25,580 bases of DNA from Bacillota bacterium (GCA_905372035.1 CAJPNN010000015.1:1-25580); one strand, 5' to 3'. Numbered from the stretch's first letter, positions 15,983 to 25,553 are shown. Translations and numbers: made by a program. Notes: a model not told the origin generated them from the sequence alone.

Positions 15983-17593
15983 ATGGGAAAGAAAACCTTC
16001 CTGAAAGGTGCTGCGATATTGGGGATCGCGGGGTTGATAACACAAATATTGGGAGCGGTATTCAGAATTCCGCTTGGAAATATAGTAGGAGATGAAGGAA
16101 TGGGGTATTATCAGACTGTTTATCCCATATATATTTTTTTGCTCGTATTTTCTACGAACGGAGCACCCGCAGCTATTTCAAAGATGACATCGGAAAAAAT
16201 AGCACAGGAGGATTATAGCGGAGCGAGAAGAATATTTAAACTTTCTTTTATAGTAATGTTTGTCATAGGGGTTATAGCATATCTGATTTTCACTTTAGGG
16301 GCTAAGCCGATAGTGTACATGTTAAGCGGACAATACGGAGCATATTACGCTATGCTTGCTATTGCACCCGCTTTGGTTTTAGTACCGTTGATGTCGGTTT
16401 TCAGGGGATATTTTCAGGGTATGCAGGATATGGCGCCGACAGCGGTATCACAGCTTACGGAACAGACGGTCAGAGTTGCTTTAGGTCTGACTCTCGCAAT
16501 AGTTTTTTTGAAAAAAGGTATAAACTTTGCTGCGGCGGGAGCAACACTCGGGACCAGCATAGGGCCCGTTGCGGGACTTTTGATTCTGGTGTTTATATAT
16601 AAAAAGAGAAAAAATATGTTGTTGGAGCTTGAAGAAAAAGAAAAGAATTTCCAAAAGGAACCTGCAAAAAATATTTTCAAAACATTGATATATATAGCAG
16701 TGCCTATAACTATAGGGGTTTCGATACTTCCGATAATGAACATCGCCGACGTGACAATCGTTATGCAGCGCATGCAGGATGCAGGGTTTTCTACTATGGA
16801 GGCTAATGCTCTTTACGGACAGCTTACAGGGTTGGCAGGTCCGATAATCAACATTCCTATGGCATTGGGATTAAGTATAGCACTTTCAATGGTTCCTGCC
16901 ATAGCGTCGGCACATATGACAAAAGATGTTGAATTTCTTAAGGAAAATACAAAATTGGGGCTTAGAACCGCAATGATTGTGGGCGTACCGTGCGCATTGG
17001 GTCTTATGGCGATCTCAAGACCCGTAATGCAGCTTCTTTATCCGTTGCAAAGGGAAAGTGCTGTTAATGCCGCACCTTGTCTTTTTATACTTTCCATAGG
17101 AATAATTTTTCTTTCCGTGGCACAGGCTATGGCGGGAGTTTTACAAGGGATAAGCAAACCGTCAAGAGCAGTTATGGCATTGGGAATAGGGTTTGTTGTA
17201 AAATGTATGGCAACATACATACTTGTAGGATTTCCGGAGCTGAACGTTAAGGGAGCGGCTATAGGAACCGCTTTAGGCTATGCTGCGTGCGGAATTTGTA
17301 ATTATTATTTTGTAAAAAAATATACTGAAACAAAATTTGATATACAACTTGCGGTTATAAAACCTATGATCTCAGGAACAGTCATGTTTGTCTCAGTTTT
17401 TATTTCGGAAAAACTTTTAGAATATATAGTCGGAATTTCAATAGCAACCGTTATCTCAATAGCTATAGGGGCGATTGTATTTTTCGTTATGATTATAAAG
17501 ACAAAAGCTGTAACGGTCGATGAACTGAGGAATTTACCCAAAGGAGAAAAGCTTGTAAAAGTTATGTATAAGATAAAACTGGTTAAGGAATAG
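15983..17593 (+). CDS. MurJ/SpoVB-like lipid flippase (MOP superfamily)
   Basis: A membrane protein of about 536 residues with some 14 hydrophobic helices and no catalytic domain. The N-terminus FLKGAAILGIAGLITQILGA, with the FRIPLGNIVGDEGMGYYQ pattern and the NGAPAAISKM segment, is typical of the YtgP/SpoVB group. This group moves lipid-linked cell-wall precursors, probably lipid II, across the membrane. Whether this copy is the general flippase (MurJ/YtgP role) or the sporulation-specific SpoVB cannot be decided from sequence alone, so no symbol is given. GGAGGTGG at 15967-15974 sets the ATG at 15983. The in-frame ATG at 15965 sits on top of that site. addA follows 7 bp after the stop. Confidence 0.88.
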   Translation: MGKKTFLKGAAILGIAGLITQILGAVFRIPLGNIVGDEGMGYYQTVYPIYIFLLVFSTNGAPAAISKMTSEKIAQEDYSGARRIFKLSFIVMFVIGVIAYLIFTLGAKPIVYMLSGQYGAYYAMLAIAPALVLVPLMSVFRGYFQGMQDMAPTAVSQLTEQTVRVALGLTLAIVFLKKGINFAAAGATLGTSIGPVAGLLILVFIYKKRKNMLLELEEKEKNFQKEPAKNIFKTLIYIAVPITIGVSILPIMNIADVTIVMQRMQDAGFSTMEANALYGQLTGLAGPIINIPMALGLSIALSMVPAIASAHMTKDVEFLKENTKLGLRTAMIVGVPCALGLMAISRPVMQLLYPLQRESAVNAAPCLFILSIGIIFLSVAQAMAGVLQGISKPSRAVMALGIGFVVKCMATYILVGFPELNVKGAAIGTALGYAACGICNYYFVKKYTETKFDIQLAVIKPMISGTVMFVSVFISEKLLEYIVGISIATVISIAIGAIVFFVMIIKTKAVTVDELRNLPKGEKLVKVMYKIKLVKE

Positions 17594-17600
17594 GTGTTTT

Positions 17601-20600
17601 ATGAATTGGACCGATGAACAAAGCAGAGCTGTTACATTTAGAGGGAATAATGTACTCGTTTCGGCAGGAGCGGGAGCGGGAAAGACGGCCGTTCTCGTCG
17701 AAAGGATAAAAAAACAGGTTATCGATGAGAGAGTAAGTATAACAAAAATATTGGTTGTAACATTTACAAACGCCGCAGCGCTTGAGATGAAGGAAAAAGT
17801 GAGAAGTGCAGTGCTGAAAGAGCTTGAGGCGACGGAAAGCGGTAATAGAAGTGAAAGAACATATCTGTCGGAGCAACTCAGAAATTTCGGAAGTGCTTAT
17901 ATCTCAACATTTCACAGCTTTGCCCTGGGGATAATAAGAAAATATTATTATATTTGCGGTTTGTCACCTAATTTTAAAGTGGCGGAGCAGGAAGTTACAG
18001 AGCTTCTGAAACAAGAAGCTCTTGATAATATTTTTGAGACAGAATTCGGTAACAAGAGAAAAGATTTTTATTCATTTAATGGAAAATACAGCTCGAGCAG
18101 GAACAACTACGGAGCAAGAGAGTTGATAAAAAGCACGTATGAGTTTATACAGAGTTTACCGGATCCCCAAAAATGGATCAATGAAAAAATAAGATGTGGC
18201 GATATGATTGTCGTATCGGACATGATTGTAGAATTGATCATACGGAAACTGGCAGTAGCCGAACATTATGTATCAAGAATTATGGCACTTCTTGATGAGA
18301 GTGCTACGCCCGGAACCTTTGGGAACTATCTTGCTTTACACGATGAAATATCAAAATTAAAGCAGGATATTTCATCTTCCGCTTTTAAGCTTGGGAAAGA
18401 GAATTATGATGTTATAGGGAAAAGACTTAGCGAGTTGAATTTTTCTTATATGATAAAGAGAAATGAGAATGATTTCATTGATATGGTAAAAGAAGATATC
18501 AAACTTTTTAATGAGACGGCTAAGGAGCAGATCGCAAGGGTAGTAAACGACTATTTTGTATATTCATATGATGAATATCAGAAAACGATAGAAATAAATA
18601 AAGAAGATGCAAAGACACTTAAACGGTTGGTATTTGAATTTGATGAAGAGTTTACAAAGCTTAAAAGAAATGAAAATATAATTGATTTTTCAGATATAGA
18701 ACATATTGCACTGAAAATTTTGGCAGATGAAGAAATTTCCGAAGACTACAGAAATCAATTTGAATATATATATATTGATGAATATCAAGACAGCAATTTG
18801 GTGCAGGAAGAGATCATAAACAGGATAAAAAAAGAAGATAATTTGTTTATGGTTGGAGATGTAAAACAGAGTATATATAAATTCAGGCTTGCAGAGCCGG
18901 AAATCTTTGTGAAAAAAATGCATGGATACAAAAATGATGAGAGTTTCGGACATCTTATAAATTTAAGCACGAATTTCAGGAGCCAAAGCCCTATTTTAAA
19001 ATCTGTAAACTATATGTTTTCCAAGATAATGAATTCGCCGCAAAGCGGAGTAAGATATGGAGAAGAAGAAAAACTTACATCAGGTTTACGAAATGATCAG
19101 TATGAAGAAATGCCGGTGGAGCTTTATCAGATTCAAACTTCGGAAATTTCGGACACACGGACATATAGTGTGGCGGATGAAGAGATAAAGGAACTGAAAA
19201 CGGTCGAAATAGATGCGAGGCTTACCGCGAAAGTTATAAAGGAAAACATAGGAAGGGAGTACTATAACAGTAAAGAAAACCGGATTAAGAGAATGCGTGC
19301 CGGTGATATAGTTGTTTTGCTCAGGTCGGTCTCAAACAGAGCATCCGTCTATCAGGAAGCACTTGAGAATTTAGGCATTTTTTCATTTATTGATGAGAGT
19401 GAGGGATATTTTAACACTATTGAGATACAGATATTTGTAAATCTATTAAAAGTTATCGATAACAGGAATCAGGATATAGCACTTATAAGTGTGTTAAGGT
19501 CTCCGATTTTTTCGTTCAGTATCGATGAACTGGCAAAGATGAGAATTTTTCAAAAAAAAGGAAGCTATTTTGATTCACTTTGCAATTACAAAGAAACCGG
19601 TCCTGACAGAATGCTTAGAAATAAAGTCAGAGATGTTTTTTTCAGAATAGATGAATGGAAAAAAGATGCACTGTTTATGACACTTGAGAGTTTTATATGG
19701 AAACTGTATGATGATACGGGATATTATAATTACGTTTCAGCGTTACCTATGGGGGAAAGGCGTAAAAAAAATTTAGATTTACTTGCAGTGAGAGGAAGAA
19801 ATTTTCAACAAGTCGCAATATCAGGAATATATGGGTTTTTATCATATATTGATATGCTGTCAAAGAAAAAAATAAACATTCAGCAGGCTGCTGCAGTCAG
19901 AGAAGATGATGATGTTGTAAGGATAATGACCGTTCATAAGAGTAAAGGGTTGGAATTTCCGATGGTGGTTGCGGCAGGACTCGGCATAAGGCTGGGGGGA
20001 AAGATAAATACAGATTCATATGCCTATCATAATGAACTCGGAGTGGGACTTAAACCGACGGATCCTATAAGTAAAGCTATGCCGGATAACTTGATGTACA
20101 AGATTATCAATTATAAAAACAGTATGGAAGCTTTGGCGGAGGAACAGCGTGTGCTTTACGTAGCGCTTACTCGTGCGAGGGATAAACTTGTTATGGTAGG
20201 TGCGGATAAAAAAATACATGCAAGAGGGCAGATTTCTTCTGATTTCTCTGTTGAGACGGAAATCGGAAATTCTTATCTCTCATGGATTGCACCGCTTATG
20301 GCGGATAATCCGTACGGACGGATAAAATATGTTGAACCGGCGGAGTTGATCGGAAATGAAAGTTTTACTTCCGAAAAAAATTATCGCAGTTCAGCAGATA
20401 TCTTTGAATCTTTAAAGAATAATGCGTTGAAATATAGCGGAGATGATTTTGAAGAAGTTGAAAAAAAATTATCGTTTGCCTATAAGACTCGGGAACAGGA
20501 CGTAAAGAGCAGATATTCGGTAAGTGAGCTGATAAGCACGGGAATAAAGAAAAATAACAGGCTGTCGGATATGGATAAAAAAAGTTTTGACGATATCAAG

Positions 20601-21167
20601 CTGCATAAGGATAATATGACAGCGGCAGAAAGGGGAATTTTGGTACATCTTATTCTTGAACTGATAAGTTTCAGAAAGATATATGAAGAAACAAGTAGAG
20701 GGAGAACTGTCATAGATGCAGTAAAAGAACAAATAGAAGAACTTATATCTCAAGGACGGCTCGACAGAGAAAAAACGGACAGTATATCATATGAACAGGT
20801 TGCCGTATTTTTTGAAACGGAAGCGGGTAAACTTATACTTAGCGGATACGAGCCTGATAATCAAATGGTTTTATATAAAGAGAGAAGTTTTGTATTTAAA
20901 AAATTTTTAGAACGGGAATCACAAGAGATAACCGTAATAGGTAAAATAGATTGCTTAGCCAATATAGCGGGCAAATGGTATATAGTTGACTATAAAACAG
21001 ATACGGTAAATCTAAATATGAAAGAAGACGAGAGAAATAGATTATATGAAGAATATCGTGATCAACTGAGCTATTATAAAGAAGCTATAGAAAACAGCTT
21101 CGGAGAGCCTGTTTGTGAAGTTCATCTGATTTCACTGTCACTTGGAGAATCAATAAGAGTTTTTTAA
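17601..21167 (+). CDS. addA: ATP-dependent helicase/nuclease subunit A (AddA)
   Basis: The UvrD-type helicase and nuclease subunit of AddAB, which resects double-strand breaks until it meets a Chi site and then supports RecA loading. The 1188-residue protein has a Walker A SAGAGAGKT (21-29), superfamily-1 motif II DEYQD (393-397), motif VTFTNAAALEMKEK, a late VLYVALTRARDKLVMVG (motif VI) and a C-terminal RecB-type nuclease with GKID (1114-1117) and DYKTD (1130-1134), so both the helicase and nuclease sites look intact. The length is slightly below the usual 1200-1250. AAGGAATAGGTG precedes the start. The usual partner addB, normally directly upstream in Firmicutes, is not here; the flippase occupies that place. 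Confidence 0.95.
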   Translation: MNWTDEQSRAVTFRGNNVLVSAGAGAGKTAVLVERIKKQVIDERVSITKILVVTFTNAAALEMKEKVRSAVLKELEATESGNRSERTYLSEQLRNFGSAYISTFHSFALGIIRKYYYICGLSPNFKVAEQEVTELLKQEALDNIFETEFGNKRKDFYSFNGKYSSSRNNYGARELIKSTYEFIQSLPDPQKWINEKIRCGDMIVVSDMIVELIIRKLAVAEHYVSRIMALLDESATPGTFGNYLALHDEISKLKQDISSSAFKLGKENYDVIGKRLSELNFSYMIKRNENDFIDMVKEDIKLFNETAKEQIARVVNDYFVYSYDEYQKTIEINKEDAKTLKRLVFEFDEEFTKLKRNENIIDFSDIEHIALKILADEEISEDYRNQFEYIYIDEYQDSNLVQEEIINRIKKEDNLFMVGDVKQSIYKFRLAEPEIFVKKMHGYKNDESFGHLINLSTNFRSQSPILKSVNYMFSKIMNSPQSGVRYGEEEKLTSGLRNDQYEEMPVELYQIQTSEISDTRTYSVADEEIKELKTVEIDARLTAKVIKENIGREYYNSKENRIKRMRAGDIVVLLRSVSNRASVYQEALENLGIFSFIDESEGYFNTIEIQIFVNLLKVIDNRNQDIALISVLRSPIFSFSIDELAKMRIFQKKGSYFDSLCNYKETGPDRMLRNKVRDVFFRIDEWKKDALFMTLESFIWKLYDDTGYYNYVSALPMGERRKKNLDLLAVRGRNFQQVAISGIYGFLSYIDMLSKKKINIQQAAAVREDDDVVRIMTVHKSKGLEFPMVVAAGLGIRLGGKINTDSYAYHNELGVGLKPTDPISKAMPDNLMYKIINYKNSMEALAEEQRVLYVALTRARDKLVMVGADKKIHARGQISSDFSVETEIGNSYLSWIAPLMADNPYGRIKYVEPAELIGNESFTSEKNYRSSADIFESLKNNALKYSGDDFEEVEKKLSFAYKTREQDVKSRYSVSELISTGIKKNNRLSDMDKKSFDDIKLHKDNMTAAERGILVHLILELISFRKIYEETSRGRTVIDAVKEQIEELISQGRLDREKTDSISYEQVAVFFETEAGKLILSGYEPDNQMVLYKERSFVFKKFLERESQEITVIGKIDCLANIAGKWYIVDYKTDTVNLNMKEDERNRLYEEYRDQLSYYKEAIENSFGEPVCEVHLISLSLGESIRVF

Positions 21168-21252
21168 TATAACGTCCGGATATTCTTGGGTGATAGGTTT
21201 TAAAGTCTTGAGAACCAATAATAATTTTTAATTTTATATACGATCCGGAGGC

Positions 21253-21945
21253 TTAAATTTCTTCTACAAGATACACTCCGTTAAGGTTGCTTATAAACTC
21301 CAACGCCTGATGTCCGGTAATATTTTTAGGTGTTGTTATATGTGCGTGAAGAACGACACCGGAAGGATTGACAGGTTTTGAAGAACTTATGTGATTATCG
21401 TGTATAATTATACCGTAGTTTTTCATTGAGCTTATAACGTTTTGAATACTGTTCAAGTCTGATATTTCGATATATAAATCTAAAGAGCGTGAATTCATAT
21501 ATACTTTGTTTTCTATTTTTGCAAGAGGCATTATTGTTATAAACATTATGCTGCCTACAAGTATTGCAGCATAGTAAAAACCTATACCGATTGCAAGCCC
21601 GAGACATGCCGTAGCCCATAGCCCGGCTGCGGTGGTCAGACCTGTGACTCTGTGCCTGCTTGAAACTATTATTGTTCCCGCGCCTAAAAAGCCGATACCC
21701 GTTATGACCTGTGCTCCTAAGCGGGCGGTATCCGTGCTGAGCTCTAAAACTTCATACATATATTGATTGGTCATCATTACGGTCGCAGCACCTATACATA
21801 CAAGTATATGCGTTCTGAAACCGGCAGGATGCCTGCTGCGACCTCGTTCAAGGCCTATTAAGCCTCCAAGCAGAAGTGCGAGCAAAGATCTTACGGTTAT
21901 TGAGATATAATTTATATCATGAAGCTGTTCAATAAAATGGCTCAT
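21253..21945 (-). CDS. MgtC/SapB family membrane protein
   Basis: A protein of about 230 residues. The N-terminal part has four or five membrane helices with the family signature LLLGGLIGLERGRSRHPAGFRTH (glycine-rich helix and charged loop, about 26-48), then GAATVMM, the ITGIGFLGAGTII helix and GLTTAAGLWATACLGLAIG. The C-terminal 75 residues form a soluble alpha/beta domain resembling an ACT fold. Family members are tied to magnesium limitation, intramacrophage survival and control of ATP synthase; the role in this bacterium is unknown. AGGAGGT (21953-21959, minus strand) sets the ATG at 21945, and an ATG at 21981 is less likely. No M-box riboswitch was recognised in the short leader. Confidence 0.9.
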   Translation of the reverse strand: MSHFIEQLHDINYISITVRSLLALLLGGLIGLERGRSRHPAGFRTHILVCIGAATVMMTNQYMYEVLELSTDTARLGAQVITGIGFLGAGTIIVSSRHRVTGLTTAAGLWATACLGLAIGIGFYYAAILVGSIMFITIMPLAKIENKVYMNSRSLDLYIEISDLNSIQNVISSMKNYGIIIHDNHISSSKPVNPSGVVLHAHITTPKNITGHQALEFISNLNGVYLVEEI

Positions 21946-21986
21946 AATATTTACCTCCTGATACGTTATAGTTGTATTCAATTGGA

Positions 21987-22004
21987 CGGTATCGACATAT
22001 ACCG
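21987..22004 (-). other. Small hairpin in the mgtC-family leader
   Basis: CGGTAT and ATACCG form a perfect 6-bp stem around a 6-nt loop, 42 bp before the chosen start codon. It stands out as a GC-containing structure in an AT-rich leader but has no T tract. It may be a leader structure or chance. Confidence 0.25.
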
Positions 22005-22038
22005 CACCGGCTCCTGTTTTTTATTTAAGTATATCATA

Positions 22039-22067
22039 ATTATATCCGATTAAACGTAACTTGTATA
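22039..22067 (-). promoter_or_regulatory. Candidate promoter for the MgtC-family gene
   Basis: On the minus strand, TATACA (22067-22062) and TATAAT (22044-22039) are 17 bp apart. The predicted transcript has a leader of about 85 nt, too short for the roughly 160-nt magnesium M-box. No clear plus-strand promoter for the Fic-like gene was found in the same 176-bp divergent gap. Confidence 0.35.
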
Positions 22068-22121
22068 TATTTTTGGTGTATGGTATTATCGAAAAAAGAA
22101 ATCGGGAAAGGTAATCATGAT

Positions 22122-22841
22122 ATGGATGTTTTCAGGAAAATAGATATTATTAATGTGAATAGAAGTTTGGAGTTGCTTGAATATGCTGATGAATATACAA
22201 AGCTCAACTTTATATATGGCGCACTTTTACTTTCGGGAAGCTCGATAAAAAAATCCGAAGTATTGAAGATAATGAGGGGTGATATAGTTATGGGAGCATC
22301 TATAAGGGATCATGCAAAAATCGAAAATTACATGGTTGTTTTAAAACATATGAACAGACTCATCGAAATGGATTTGGAGCTTGAAACCAGATATATTATG
22401 GAGCTTTCTACGATGCTTTTCGGAATAGATAAAAATGATTTTAGGAGAAGCAATCCGACGTTCCGGGAATTTTCATATACTCCGCCACATTTCAGAGAAG
22501 TTGAAAGACTTATGAAAGATCTCGACAGATGGATTGTTTCAAATGAAGCAAATAAAGATTTTTTCAGAAAGCTTTCAGGGTTGTATTTAAAAATAATAGA
22601 AATATGTCCGCTTGATGAAAACAACCATGAACTGGCCAATATGTTGATTTGCTATGAATTCAAAAAAAGAGGTCTGCCACCTTCAGGAATTATAATGAAG
22701 ATGGCAGATTATGAAAAACTTATGAAAAGATATTTTATAAGTAAAAATCAGGAGGGAGTATATCTGCATTTATATGAAATGCAGGAAAAACAGCTTGATC
22801 ATATAATTGAAAGATTTGATTTGAAGAAGACTTTAATATAA
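22122..22841 (+). CDS. Fic-fold protein with degenerate active site
   Basis: A 239-residue helical, soluble protein that I place in the Fic/Doc fold by its order of landmarks. YGALLLSGSSI (31-41) sits where Fic proteins have the inhibitory S-x-A-I-E-G-N motif. FSYTPPHFREVERLMKDLDRWI (117-138) matches the Y-x-P-P...E-V...L-M...L...W flap. IIEICPLDENNHELANMLICYEFKKRGLPP (158-187) matches the catalytic helix H-P-F-x-D-G-N-G-R-x-x-R-L-L through x-G-x-P. In the motif itself H, F, both G and R are replaced (CPLDENNHE), and the inhibitory Glu is Ser. AMPylation is therefore not expected. The ATG at 22122 is preferred (GGGAAAGG 10 bp upstream); an ATG at 22080 would add 14 residues. The gene stands alone. 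The fold assignment is inference from pattern, not from a search. Confidence 0.68.
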   Translation: MDVFRKIDIINVNRSLELLEYADEYTKLNFIYGALLLSGSSIKKSEVLKIMRGDIVMGASIRDHAKIENYMVVLKHMNRLIEMDLELETRYIMELSTMLFGIDKNDFRRSNPTFREFSYTPPHFREVERLMKDLDRWIVSNEANKDFFRKLSGLYLKIIEICPLDENNHELANMLICYEFKKRGLPPSGIIMKMADYEKLMKRYFISKNQEGVYLHLYEMQEKQLDHIIERFDLKKTLI

Positions 22842-22898
22842 GACTTTAAACGGCTATTACGGTATGGTTAACAAAAATATTTTCAATTGTATTTTTTA

Positions 22899-24320
22899 TT
22901 ATTTAATAACTAAATTCGATTTCACTGACGGCAGAAAACTGTTGCTTTGTTTTTTGATCCATTCTTCAGCCAGTTTAAGCTGATCGCTCACCGCTTTGAA
23001 TCCTGTTCCTCCTTCGGAAATTTTCCTGTTTATACATGAAGATATGGAAATTTCATCATAAATATCCTCTTCAAACTGATCTGAGAAAGCCTTCAGTTCA
23101 CCAATTGTAAGATCCTCTATGCTTTTGTTCTGATCAATGCAATGCAGCACGAGTTTTCCTATGATTTCGTGACATTCTCTGAAAGGTATTCCCTTTTGGG
23201 CAAGATAGTCGGCTGCATCTGTAGCATTTGTAAATCCATGCTTGCATGCATTTTCCATATTTTTTATTTTAAAATCAATGCTATTTAACATCAACGCGAA
23301 GATTTTCAAAGAATCTTTTACGGTATCCGCAGAATCAAAAACCGGCAATTTATCTTCCTGCATATCTTTGTTGTATGCGAGGGGAAGTCCTTTCATTACG
23401 GTTAGAAGATTTATAAGATTTCCTGCAAGTCTGCCGGTCTTTCCACGTATGAGTTCAGCCATATCGGGGTTTTTCTTTTGGGGCATTATACTCGATCCTG
23501 TTGCAAACGAATCGTCTATTTCTATGAAACCGAACTCCTTTGAACTCCATAGTATGAGTTCTTCCGCAAATCTTGAGAGGTGTATGCCTACAACTTCGCA
23601 GCAAAATAAAAATTCTAAGGCAAAATCTCTGTCAGAAACGGAATCCATCGCATTTTCAGTAATCGAAGCGAATCCGAGTTCTTTTTGCAGATACTTTCTG
23701 TCGGTTTCATATGAAGTTCCGGACATAGCACAAGAGCCGAGAGGCATTTCGTTCATGTTGGTATAAGCGTTCACAAAACGCTTATAGTCACGCTTGAACA
23801 TTTGGAAATATGCAAGCATATAAAATGCTAAAGTAACCGGCTGTGCTCTTTGAAGGTGTGTATATCCCGGCATTACGGTTTTTTGATTTGATGAAGCTAT
23901 ATCTAAAATTATTTCCATCAGATTTTTTAAAAGAGAACATATTTCATGCGTTTCATCCATTATATACATCTTAAAATCAAGCGCTACCTGATCGTTTCTG
24001 CTTCTTGCCGTGTGTAGAGTTTTAGCGTCATTTCCTATACGTTCGGTCAGTATACTCTCTATGTTCATATGTATGTCTTCGTTGTCTACAGTGAATTTGA
24101 TATTGTCATTTTCGATATCATGTAAAATTGAAATTAAACCGTTTTCGATGTTTTGTTGCGTTTCATCCGATATTATTCCGCATTTATTAAGCATTCTGCT
24201 GTGGACAATACTGCCTTGGATGTCATGTTTGTACAGTCGCTTGTCAAACTCGATAGAGGCATTGAAACTGTCAGCTAAGCGGTTTTCTTCTTTTGTAAAT
24301 CTTCCTCCCCATAATTTCAT
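22899..24320 (-). CDS. argH: Argininosuccinate lyase
   Basis: A homotetrameric cytosolic enzyme that splits argininosuccinate into arginine and fumarate, the last step of arginine synthesis. The 473-residue protein begins with the typical MKLWGGRFTKE, has HTARSRNDQ (about 103-111) and PGYTHLQRAQP (151-161), and carries the fumarase/aspartase-superfamily signature GSSIMPQKKNP (275-285) with the catalytic Ser loop. The length is slightly above the usual 460 because of a short C-terminal tail. It lies 3 bp after argG, and its AAGGGGGAT ribosome binding site is inside the end of argG, so the two are co-translated. It converges on the Fic-like gene with 57 bp between them and no recognisable terminator. 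Confidence 0.97.
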   Translation of the reverse strand: MKLWGGRFTKEENRLADSFNASIEFDKRLYKHDIQGSIVHSRMLNKCGIISDETQQNIENGLISILHDIENDNIKFTVDNEDIHMNIESILTERIGNDAKTLHTARSRNDQVALDFKMYIMDETHEICSLLKNLMEIILDIASSNQKTVMPGYTHLQRAQPVTLAFYMLAYFQMFKRDYKRFVNAYTNMNEMPLGSCAMSGTSYETDRKYLQKELGFASITENAMDSVSDRDFALEFLFCCEVVGIHLSRFAEELILWSSKEFGFIEIDDSFATGSSIMPQKKNPDMAELIRGKTGRLAGNLINLLTVMKGLPLAYNKDMQEDKLPVFDSADTVKDSLKIFALMLNSIDFKIKNMENACKHGFTNATDAADYLAQKGIPFRECHEIIGKLVLHCIDQNKSIEDLTIGELKAFSDQFEEDIYDEISISSCINRKISEGGTGFKAVSDQLKLAEEWIKKQSNSFLPSVKSNLVIK

Positions 24321-24323
24321 GCT

Positions 24324-25553
24324 TTATTTATCCCCCTTACCCTTGGATGTTTTTTTCATCATGGCTTGAACCTTAAGCGGAAGTCCGAAAAGGTTTATAA
24401 ATCCGCTCGCATCTTTATGGCTGAAAAGTTCACCCGTGGTAAAGCTTGCAAGTGACTCACTGTAAAGAGAATATGGAGATTCACAGCCGGCGGAAATTAT
24501 GTTGCCCTTATATAACTTCAATTTTACTTTACCTGTAACATTTTCATTAACATTGTCAAAATATGCGGATAAACTTTCTCTGAGAGGTGTAAACCATTGT
24601 CCTGCATAGACGAGTTCCGCCAGTTTATTTGAGGCTATTTCATTAAAACTTTGCGTTTGCTTATCAAGTGTAAGATATTCAAGTTCACGATGCGCATAAT
24701 ACATGACAGTTCCACCGGGAGTCTCGTAAACGCCTCGGGATTTCATACCTACAACCCTGTTTTCGCATATATCGATTATGCCTATTCCGTTTTCACCCCC
24801 GATTTTATTGAGTTCATTTAAAAGTTCGACCGGACTCAGCTTTTTCCCGTTTAATTTAAAAGGGATTCCTTTTTCAAATTCGAGCTCTATATATGTAGCT
24901 TTGTCGGGAGCGGTGAAAGGAGTATTGCTCATCTGTAATATGTTGTTATATTGAGGTTCTGTTGCAGGATCTTCGAGCTCAAGTCCCTCATGTGAAAGAT
25001 GCCATATATTTTTGTCTCTGCTGTAGCTGTCATTTTTTTTCATCGGTACGGGAATATTTCTTTTTTCCAAATAGGCGATTTCATCTTCGCGAGATTCCAT
25101 GCCCCAAGTATCCAGACGCCACGGAGCGATTACCTTTAAATCCGGATCGAGAGCCTTTATGGACAGCTCAAAACGAAGTTGATCGTTTCCTTTGCCTGTA
25201 GCACCGTGACAGATTGCGGAAGCATTTTCTTTATGTGCTATATCGACCAGAGATTTCGCAATCAAAGGACGTGCCATAGAAGTGCCCAGGAGGTATTTAC
25301 TTTCATATATGCAGTCCGCCTTTAAACACGGATATATGTAATCGGTTATAAACTCTTCGGTAAGATCCATGACATATAGTTTTGAAGCACCTGTTGCAAC
25401 GGCTTTTTCTTCAAGGCCGTCGGTTTCTTTGCCTTGTCCGACATCACCGCAGACGCATATCACTTCCGCATCATAATTTTCTTTTAGCCAAGGTATTATA
25501 ACGGTAGTATCAAGTCCACCGGAGTATGCAAGTACGATTTTTTCTTTTGCCAT
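24324..25553 (-). CDS. argG: Argininosuccinate synthase
   Basis: An ATP-dependent cytosolic enzyme that joins citrulline and aspartate to form argininosuccinate via a citrullyl-AMP intermediate. With the start at 25553 it has 409 residues, the usual size. The N-type ATP-pyrophosphatase P-loop AYSGGLDTT is at residues 9-17. ICHGATGKGNDQLRFE and SYSRDKNIWHLSHEGLELEDP are further family signatures. The start is fixed by the family N-terminus MAKEKIVLAYSGG and by AAAGGA about 10 bp upstream; an ATG at 25571 is rejected. Only 27 bp of upstream sequence are present, so its promoter and any ARG box cannot be judged. Confidence 0.97.
   Translation of the reverse strand: MAKEKIVLAYSGGLDTTVIIPWLKENYDAEVICVCGDVGQGKETDGLEEKAVATGASKLYVMDLTEEFITDYIYPCLKADCIYESKYLLGTSMARPLIAKSLVDIAHKENASAICHGATGKGNDQLRFELSIKALDPDLKVIAPWRLDTWGMESREDEIAYLEKRNIPVPMKKNDSYSRDKNIWHLSHEGLELEDPATEPQYNNILQMSNTPFTAPDKATYIELEFEKGIPFKLNGKKLSPVELLNELNKIGGENGIGIIDICENRVVGMKSRGVYETPGGTVMYYAHRELEYLTLDKQTQSFNEIASNKLAELVYAGQWFTPLRESLSAYFDNVNENVTGKVKLKLYKGNIISAGCESPYSLYSESLASFTTGELFSHKDASGFINLFGLPLKVQAMMKKTSKGKGDK

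Noticed and set aside
23242..23766. 174-residue open frame on the plus strand inside argH
   Set aside because: It is antisense to a well-conserved enzyme, has no ribosome binding site, and its product matches nothing known. It is a shadow frame.
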